A stretch of 37,054 bases of DNA from UMGS1783 sp900555065 (lineage in GTDB: Bacteria; Bacillota; Clostridia; Oscillospirales; UMGS1783), in NCBI GenBank assembly GCA_937991645.1, contig CALKPL010000024.1, positions 1 through 37,054 of the forward strand. The letters run 5' to 3'. Made by a program: the position numbers and the translations under genes. Of this stretch, positions 31,609 to 37,054 are shown piece after piece. Below the pieces are notes generated by a model. The model worked only from the letters and a program-made list of their open reading frames with translations, was not told the DNA's origin and did not search any database. The first letter of the stretch is position 1. Every line of letters starts with the position of its first letter.

Positions 31609-31888
31609 GTTATTGTCCTAAAATTGCATTGTTTTACATTGAGTCATATGGCATAATTTCCACAAATATTTTAAAATTATTTTCTACAATACGGAATTCT
31701 CTAACTCTTGCTGTCACTGCATATTTTTGCTACACTGGAATTGTTGCAAACCTATTACTTTCTTGAGAATCAATACCCGGCAAAGGAGGAGATTCCAATG
31801 CACTAAATATCCGCGCGTCAATACCGGCGAAAACTGAAAGGCTATACCCTGGTGATAATCTAAAAAAATAAAAATGAAGGAGTTTTAC
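31609..31888 (+). other. Leader region of the large secreted-protein gene
   Basis: 280 bp, AT-rich then more mixed. A strong ribosome binding site AAAGGAGGAGATTCCA precedes ATG-CAC-TAA (31798-31806), a two-codon frame. The sequence TCAATACC(C)GGC occurs twice, at about 31770 and 31819, each followed by purine-rich sequence. The real gene has its own AAGGAG at 31877. The layout suggests a structured or attenuating leader, but it does not match any riboswitch consensus I can recall. Confidence 0.35.
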
Positions 31889-34800
31889 ATGAAAAGGATG
31901 TTTTTCAAGGTCACCAGTCTTTTAGTAATAGCAGTCATGCTAATCGCCCAGGCGGGCGCGATAGAACCAATCATTCACAACGAGACGGCAGAAGCAGCAG
32001 AAGCAGCAGAAACAGCAGAAGCAGCAGAAGCAGCGGAAACAGCAGAAGCAGCGGAAACGGCGGAAACGGTGGAAGCAGTGGAAGCGGTGGAAACAACAGA
32101 ACTCGGCCTCGCATTGTCTGACATTCCGGAGACCATCAGTGCGGAACAGACTGTAGCCGCTGAACATGTGGCGCGGCTGCGGGAAGAAGAACTGGACACT
32201 AACACCGCGGTATTCCGTAACCTTGACGGAACCAATACCCTTTACATATTCAGCGAGGATATATGGTATTATAACGCGCAGGGTGAAAAAGTCGATTACG
32301 CTACAACAATAGACATCGCTGCGGCAGCGGAACGCTCATCCGGATTTGCCTATCAGGCGGCACGGGGCGCGGGCGAACTGCTTTTTCCGGCTACAGTCGA
32401 CGCATCGACACCCATCCGTTACAGCGAAGGTTTGCTGAATATTTCCATGTACCCGACAACAGACAGGATCGTCCTTTCCGCAGAGCAACTGACTGACGCA
32501 GATCAGCAACCGAACGATGCAGCTCTGGCATCAACAAACCAAAACCCGCAGCACAAGCCGGACGTATCTCGTGCTGGGGAAGTCGCGACGGACAAAACTT
32601 CCGGGAACATTGAAGCGTCTCAACAGGTCATAGAATCGTCTGCAGGAGATATTGCCGTGCAGCCATCGGAATCTGAATTCGTGGTCGATACAGTATCCAA
32701 CACGGCATCTTCCCTCCCCACTGGCAACGAAGCGTATGCACAGACCGATCAATACGTACCGGCACAATCCACATCAAGTACATCCGACCTGGCGGAAACC
32801 ATTACCGAGCCACAGACTAGCAGTGTTCCGGACGTACCGCTGTCGGAGGTGGAAACGGATGTATTTGAAACCGTATATGTGCCGGTGAGTCAGAAGACAA
32901 TTGAAAGCATTAACAATACAAAAGAACTGCAATCCATTGCGGCGGCAAACGAACAGGCCAGTCTGGCCACCGGCAAACCAGTCAACAGAGCCACACTGAT
33001 AAGCGCAGATGCCGACGTTTCCGACCGAAAGAGCGTAGAGTACTTCCGAGCAAGCCGTGACGCGAGCATTGTGACCACACCACTGCTACACGGTCTAAAA
33101 AATGACATTGTGCTGACAGAGTACAACGGGCAGAACACCTACTCCTTTGTGGTGCAACTCGGCGGCCTCATCCCCGCGGAGAGCCAGGGTGACTCCATTC
33201 CGCTTATGGATGCCGACGGCAACCTGAAAGCCTATATAAATATAGAAGAACTGCGGGATGCAAACGGTAACTTCAGCATGCAGAACAGAATTGACATAAC
33301 ACCGTATGTAGAGGCAGGCAAATACCTTGTCATGGTCACGCTTGACGAAGCGTTTCTGACCGATCCGGACACAACGTATCCTATCGTCGCCGCCGCGACT
33401 TCACAGATCTCAATTGGTTCCAGTTATATCAACGACACGTATGTACACACGTTGTCGCCAAGCTCTACCAACGCCAGCTCTCCTACCGTATGGGCGGGAA
33501 ATTCAAACGGCGGGCGTTACCGCACTTATTTCCAGTTTTTTATCGGGTCCTATAAAGATACAATAGATCCGGATGATATTGTAAACGCATATCTGAACCT
33601 ATACGAGAAGTCGGGGTTTACCTCCCAGTTTTGGCTGCAGCCGCGCATACCGGGGAACATCTGGAACTACAATTCCCTGTCCTGGAATAACCAGCCGAGC
33701 CTACTTGCCTCGTATAACGGGGTGAGTGCACCAGCATCTGTGCCACTGACTTCGACAAATCACACCTACCCTATTTCTATTACCGCATTCATAAAAGCCT
33801 GTATCCGAAATTATCTTGACGATTCGTTACCCGTTACGATTCACGAACAGCGCGGCCTCGCCTTTAAGATAGAAAATGAGTCGACAGAGCGGGTTCGGTA
33901 CTTTAACTCGACCAACAACTCCAGCAACAAGCCCACTCTGACCATTGTCTATAATGTGCCCGGTCCGGTGGCCGTGACAGGCGTGAGCGTAAGCCCGAAC
34001 AGCGTATCCGTCAGCGCCGGCAGCACAAGGCAGCTTACTGCAACCGTCTCCCCCTCCGACGCGTCTCAGAGCGTGACCTGGAGCACGGGCAACGGCAACG
34101 TCGCCACTGTCAGCAGCGCCGGACTTGTCACCGCAGTCTCACCGGGCACCGTCACAATCACAGCCGCGTCGACCGCTGACTCGAGCAAAAAAGGCACTAG
34201 TATTGTATCGGTAGGCCCCGTCAGTACGAGCTATACGCCTGTGACCGTGGGAAACACATACAGCGGCACACTCTCCGCCGGGCAGCACCGCTGGTACAAG
34301 TTCACGCCTGCAACGACCCAATCGTATACGATTGCCACGACCGGGTCCACCGATACCTACGGCGAGCTGCACGAGGGCTCGACTGTGCTCCTCGCTGACA
34401 ACAACAGCGGATCCGGGAACAATTTTTCCATCACTCGAACGCTCTCGGCCGGCACTACGTACTACATCAAAGTACGGGGCGCCACCAACTCGGTGACGGG
34501 AAACTACGCACTATCGGTGAGTGGACCTCTGCCAACGGGCGTGAGCGTAAGCCCGAACAGCGTATCCGTCAGCGCCGGCAGTACAAGGCAGCTTACTGCA
34601 ACCGTCTCCCCCTCCGGCGCGTCTCAGAGCGTGACCTGGAGCACGGGCAACGGCAACGTCGCCACTGTCAGCAGCGCCGGACTTGTCACCGCAGTCTCAC
34701 CGGGCACCGTCACAATCACAGCCGCGTCGACCGCTGACTCGAGCAAAAAAGGCACTAGTATTGTATCGGTAGGCCCCGTCAGTACGAGCTATACGCCTGT

Positions 34801-36664
34801 GACCGTGGGAAACACATACAGCGGCACACTCTCCGCCGGGCAGCACCGCTGGTACAAGTTCACGCCTGCAACGACCCAATCGTATACGATTGCCACGACC
34901 GGGTCCACCGATACCTACGGCGAGCTGCACGAGGGCTCGACTGTGCTCGTCTCTGACGACAACGGCGGCGCTGGGAACAATTTTTCCATCACTCGAACGC
35001 TCTCGGCCGGCACTACGTACTACATTAAAATACGGGGCGCCATCACCTCGGTAACCGGCAGCTATGTGCTTTCGGTAAGCGCACCGCCAGTGGCACCCAC
35101 AGGCGTGACCGTGACTCCCAGCAGCTCTTCTTTTAATCAGCACACCGGAGTATCGCTTACTGCAACGGTCACTCCTTCAGCCGCACCGCAAAGCGTGACC
35201 TGGAGCACCAGCAACAGCGCCATTGCCACAGTTACCACCTGGGGGAATGTCACCGGCATTTTACCTGGCGTCGCCACTATCACTGCAACTTCGACTGCAG
35301 ATAATAGCATAAGCGGATCCGCCATTGTGACAGTTAATCCCCTGAGTTATACGCCGATGTCCGTCGACGAAGCATACAGCGGCACACTTTCCGCCGGCCG
35401 GCACCTCTGGTATTCGTTTACTCCTGCGCAGACCAGACACTACACGTTTTCCACGACCGGGTCTACCGACACCTACGGAGAGCTGTATCAAGGAGTGACC
35501 GGTCTCACCGTCAACGACAATGACGGTGAGGGTAGCAATTTTAAAATTACACGGCTTCTTACTGCGGGAACCGAGTATCGCCTAAAAGTACGGGGCGCCA
35601 CCAACTCGGTGACCGGAAGCCTCTCTCTGCAGGTGGTCGCCGAACCGGAAGCGGCAGTGTCAGAAGTCGTTGTAAGTCCTTCTAACGTGACAGTTTCAAT
35701 TTCTTCTTTTGCAACCTACCTGACTGCGGAGGTATTCCCTGCCGGCGCGCCGCAGGGTGTGACCTGGAGCAGTAGCAACAGCGACATCGCGATTGCGATG
35801 GGTTCCGGCAGCACTGTAACCGCCTTCGGGAAATCGCCCGGTGTAGCAACCATTACCGCGACGTCGACCGAGAATACAAGCATAAAAGGAACTGCGACTG
35901 TGACCGTCAATCCCAGGGATGACAGCTACACGACAATTACGATTGGGAATACCGCCGACAACCTTTACTATGACAGCGGCAGCAAATTCCTTACCGCCGG
36001 GCAGCACCGCTGGTACAAGTTCACGCCCACCGAGAGCAGGAAGTATGTGTTCACCACGGCCGGGTCTACCGACACCTACGGCGAACTGTACCAGGGAGAT
36101 ACCCTGCTCGCCTCCAACGACGACGGCGGCGCTGGCAACAATTTCCTCATAGAGCGCGACCTGACCGCTAACACTGAGTACAGGCTGAAGGTCTGCGGCG
36201 CAGATACTTCCGTTTCCGGTTCCATTCACCTGGGCGTCTACCGGTATTTTACCGCATCGGTGAACAACTATTACGACCACGGGTACCATGTGCGCTACGG
36301 GGAGATTGAAAACTCCGCGAAAGCTAAAATTAACGGCTACACGGACGAGATAAGCGCACGCTTCCTGCAGACGGTGGGCCTGCGACTGCTCCGCAACGAC
36401 GCAACGTATTTCAATTCGGCCATAGACCAGTGCAAGGGTACAGTTACCGCCTGTTCCAATTGCATTGCAAATGTGAACGGACATACCTCCGCGGACTGCA
36501 ATATCAACCTGTTGTGCAGCCATGAGGGCGATAAGTGTACGGACAGTTCCTCCATGCATGAGGACTTCAGGTCCAACGTGGGAAGCGGGAGCGATACGGT
36601 CACCAACACCTTCTGGACCGGGCACAGGGTCATATCCGTCAACGGCGCGGGGAGGAATAGATGA
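31889..36664 (+). CDS. Large secreted multidomain protein: DNRLRE, four Big2/PPC-like repeat pairs, start of a metallopeptidase domain (frameshifted)
   Basis: 1591 residues to the TGA at 36664, from the ATG at 31889 (AAGGAG six bases upstream). A signal peptide spans about 1-28, then a Glu/Ala/Thr repeat (34-72) and an uncharacterised region with Ser/Thr/Gln-rich stretches (210-330). A DNRLRE domain (about 508-690, with Y-I-N-D-T-Y-V and N-N-S-S-N-K-P-T-L-T-I-V-Y) follows. Then come four alternating pairs of bacterial Ig-like Big2 (V-S-V-S-P-N-S-V-S-V; V-T-W-S-T-G-N) and PPC-like beta domains (R-W-Y-K-F-T-P; T-G-S-T-D-T-Y-G-E-L) to about 1450. The last 140 residues are Cys-rich and continue, in another frame, into H-E-L-G-H-Q-Y-D-L-P-D-H. 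A secreted adhesin-protease is likely. No LPxTG anchor is seen. Confidence 0.85.
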   Translation: MKRMFFKVTSLLVIAVMLIAQAGAIEPIIHNETAEAAEAAETAEAAEAAETAEAAETAETVEAVEAVETTELGLALSDIPETISAEQTVAAEHVARLREEELDTNTAVFRNLDGTNTLYIFSEDIWYYNAQGEKVDYATTIDIAAAAERSSGFAYQAARGAGELLFPATVDASTPIRYSEGLLNISMYPTTDRIVLSAEQLTDADQQPNDAALASTNQNPQHKPDVSRAGEVATDKTSGNIEASQQVIESSAGDIAVQPSESEFVVDTVSNTASSLPTGNEAYAQTDQYVPAQSTSSTSDLAETITEPQTSSVPDVPLSEVETDVFETVYVPVSQKTIESINNTKELQSIAAANEQASLATGKPVNRATLISADADVSDRKSVEYFRASRDASIVTTPLLHGLKNDIVLTEYNGQNTYSFVVQLGGLIPAESQGDSIPLMDADGNLKAYINIEELRDANGNFSMQNRIDITPYVEAGKYLVMVTLDEAFLTDPDTTYPIVAAATSQISIGSSYINDTYVHTLSPSSTNASSPTVWAGNSNGGRYRTYFQFFIGSYKDTIDPDDIVNAYLNLYEKSGFTSQFWLQPRIPGNIWNYNSLSWNNQPSLLASYNGVSAPASVPLTSTNHTYPISITAFIKACIRNYLDDSLPVTIHEQRGLAFKIENESTERVRYFNSTNNSSNKPTLTIVYNVPGPVAVTGVSVSPNSVSVSAGSTRQLTATVSPSDASQSVTWSTGNGNVATVSSAGLVTAVSPGTVTITAASTADSSKKGTSIVSVGPVSTSYTPVTVGNTYSGTLSAGQHRWYKFTPATTQSYTIATTGSTDTYGELHEGSTVLLADNNSGSGNNFSITRTLSAGTTYYIKVRGATNSVTGNYALSVSGPLPTGVSVSPNSVSVSAGSTRQLTATVSPSGASQSVTWSTGNGNVATVSSAGLVTAVSPGTVTITAASTADSSKKGTSIVSVGPVSTSYTPVTVGNTYSGTLSAGQHRWYKFTPATTQSYTIATTGSTDTYGELHEGSTVLVSDDNGGAGNNFSITRTLSAGTTYYIKIRGAITSVTGSYVLSVSAPPVAPTGVTVTPSSSSFNQHTGVSLTATVTPSAAPQSVTWSTSNSAIATVTTWGNVTGILPGVATITATSTADNSISGSAIVTVNPLSYTPMSVDEAYSGTLSAGRHLWYSFTPAQTRHYTFSTTGSTDTYGELYQGVTGLTVNDNDGEGSNFKITRLLTAGTEYRLKVRGATNSVTGSLSLQVVAEPEAAVSEVVVSPSNVTVSISSFATYLTAEVFPAGAPQGVTWSSSNSDIAIAMGSGSTVTAFGKSPGVATITATSTENTSIKGTATVTVNPRDDSYTTITIGNTADNLYYDSGSKFLTAGQHRWYKFTPTESRKYVFTTAGSTDTYGELYQGDTLLASNDDGGAGNNFLIERDLTANTEYRLKVCGADTSVSGSIHLGVYRYFTASVNNYYDHGYHVRYGEIENSAKAKINGYTDEISARFLQTVGLRLLRNDATYFNSAIDQCKGTVTACSNCIANVNGHTSADCNINLLCSHEGDKCTDSSSMHEDFRSNVGSGSDTVTNTFWTGHRVISVNGAGRNR
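31988..32098 (+). repeat. Nine-base tandem repeat encoding Ala-Glu-Ala/Thr
   Basis: About twelve imperfect copies of GAA-RCR-GYR lie in frame just after the signal peptide of the large secreted protein, translating to A-E-A-A-E-A-A-E-T-A-E-A and similar, later A-E-T-V-E-A-V. The 5' copies are nearly identical; the 3' copies have drifted to GTG and ACG codons. Changes in copy number would keep the frame. Confidence 0.85.
33980..35095 (+). repeat. 558-bp near-identical tandem duplication inside the large secreted-protein gene
   Basis: Bases 33980-34537 and 34538-35095 are two head-to-tail copies (offset 558, or 186 codons), each coding one Big2 plus one PPC-like domain. They are almost identical over the first 400 bp. 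Differences gather near the end of the unit (L-A-D-N-N-S-G-S against V-S-D-D-N-G-G-A). Units 3 and 4 downstream are much more diverged, so this duplication is recent or kept uniform by recombination. Confidence 0.9.
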
Positions 36665-36989
36665 GAACAGGAGCTTTTCTTCCGGCCACACCATATTCCC
36701 GCTCGGGATCAGCGCGTCCAGGGACTGGATTTCCAAAGGCGCGCTGGTGCATGAGTTAGGCCACCAGTACGATCTGCCGGACCATTACCATGAACTACGG
36801 GCGGATGGCACCTGCGTCAGCGGAATCTACTGTTCAGACGGCCCAAATTGCAATGGTATTGGAGGAGCGACCAGCCCGCGCTCAACAACATGCATTATGT
36901 ACAGCGGAAGCGACAATATCAACAATGCGGAAATGCTTTGCCCCGGCTGCAAAAACGACATTATCACACACCTTTTGGATCACCATTAA
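36651..36989 (+). pseudogene. Frameshifted C-terminal zinc metallopeptidase domain of the large secreted protein
   Basis: About 112 codons in the +1 frame continue the preceding gene after a one-base shift within GCGGGGAGGA (36647-36656). It reads G-G-I-D-E-N-R-S-F-S-S-G-H then A-L-V-H-E-L-G-H-Q-Y-D-L-P-D-H-Y-H, a C-x-M-Y-S-G segment fitting a metzincin Met-turn, and a closing L-C-P-G-C before the TAA at 36989. The zinc motif H-E-x-x-H with D or H eleven to twelve residues in, a Cys before the Met, and a C-x2-C near the end resemble archaemetzincin- or M6-like zincins. No ribosome binding site or start precedes it, so it needs either a frameshift or repair of an extra G. A sequencing error in the G-run is an alternative. 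Confidence 0.7.
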
Positions 36990-37004
36990 GAGAGGAGATA
37001 TACT

Positions 37005-37054
37005 ATGAAACGGACTATGGCTTTTTTACTTCTGGCGCTGCTCTCGCTTTCCCT
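37005..37054 (+). CDS. Start of a secreted or lipoprotein gene, cut by the window edge
   Basis: An ATG at 37005 with GAGAGGAG seven bases upstream opens M-K-R-T-M-A-F-L-L-L-A-L-L-S-L-S, a clear signal-peptide start: positive N terminus and a leucine-rich core. It lies 15 bp after the metallopeptidase stop and is probably co-transcribed with it. Only about 16 residues are visible, so the product cannot be named. Confidence 0.65.
   Translation, partial: MKRTMAFLLLALLSLS

Noticed and set aside
31690..31888. A cyclic-di-GMP riboswitch in the leader of the large secreted protein
   Set aside because: The class I core (GACGCAAAGC and its pairing partners) is not present, and GCAAA-like fragments alone are not enough.
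1..37054. CRISPR array, insertion sequence or prophage genes
   Set aside because: No spacer-repeat pattern, transposase, integrase or phage structural motif was seen on either strand; the only repeats are those listed.

Overview
The window looks like a chromosomal segment of a GC-rich member of the Clostridia (Firmicutes). It carries the Firmicutes-type syntenic block pyrH-frr-uppS-cdsA-dxr-rseP-ispG-polC on the minus strand, strong AGGAGG-type ribosome binding sites, a one-piece tmRNA next to smpB, a heterodimeric drug-exporter pair, and a secreted multidomain protein. No species can be named from sequence reading alone.

Layout. Positions 1-490 hold a broken XRE-type regulator remnant and the terminator of the following operon. 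From 7634 down to 491 (minus strand) runs an 11-gene bacterial microcompartment (BMC) operon: three EutN-type pentamers, a deoxyribose-phosphate aldolase (DeoC), a CoA-acylating aldehyde dehydrogenase, two BMC-H hexamers, PduL phosphotransacylase, a small orphan protein, a PduS/RnfC-like iron-sulfur flavoprotein and a PduT-like trimer. Read together: DeoC cleaves deoxyribose 5-phosphate to acetaldehyde and glyceraldehyde 3-phosphate inside the shell. The dehydrogenase makes acetyl-CoA, PduL makes acetyl phosphate, and PduS/PduT may carry reducing equivalents across the shell. This matches the sugar-phosphate-utilising type of BMC. The DeoC has an unusual four-cysteine tail.

Positions 7819-17983 carry the essential block for isoprenoid precursors (dxr, ispG), lipid carriers and phospholipid (uppS, cdsA), site-2 protease (rseP), UMP kinase and ribosome recycling. 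At its end, in the usual polC position, lies an uninterrupted 1315-codon gene. Its exonuclease domain is intact, but its polymerase core has lost the conserved motifs, including one catalytic aspartate. It appears to be a PolC that has become a non-polymerase protein. This is the most surprising gene in the window.

Positions 18488-23160 hold an HtrA protease, a PhoR/PhoP-like two-component system, and smpB with ssrA. After ssrA comes a 600-bp array of about four diverged modules, each a terminator-like hairpin with a T-run followed by a second hairpin. Their second stems differ in sequence but each remains self-complementary.

Positions 23889-31428 are accessory: a cupin, an asymmetric ABC exporter pair behind an AT-rich palindromic promoter, an AraC regulator divergent from an FAD-dependent oxidoreductase, and an HdeD-like membrane protein. 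From 31503 there is a candidate small RNA, a long leader, and a gene for a very large secreted protein. That protein has a low-complexity Glu/Ala/Thr stretch, a DNRLRE domain and four Ig-like/PPC-like repeat pairs. Its C-terminal zinc metallopeptidase domain is cut off by a one-base frameshift at about 36650. The window ends at the start of another secreted protein gene.
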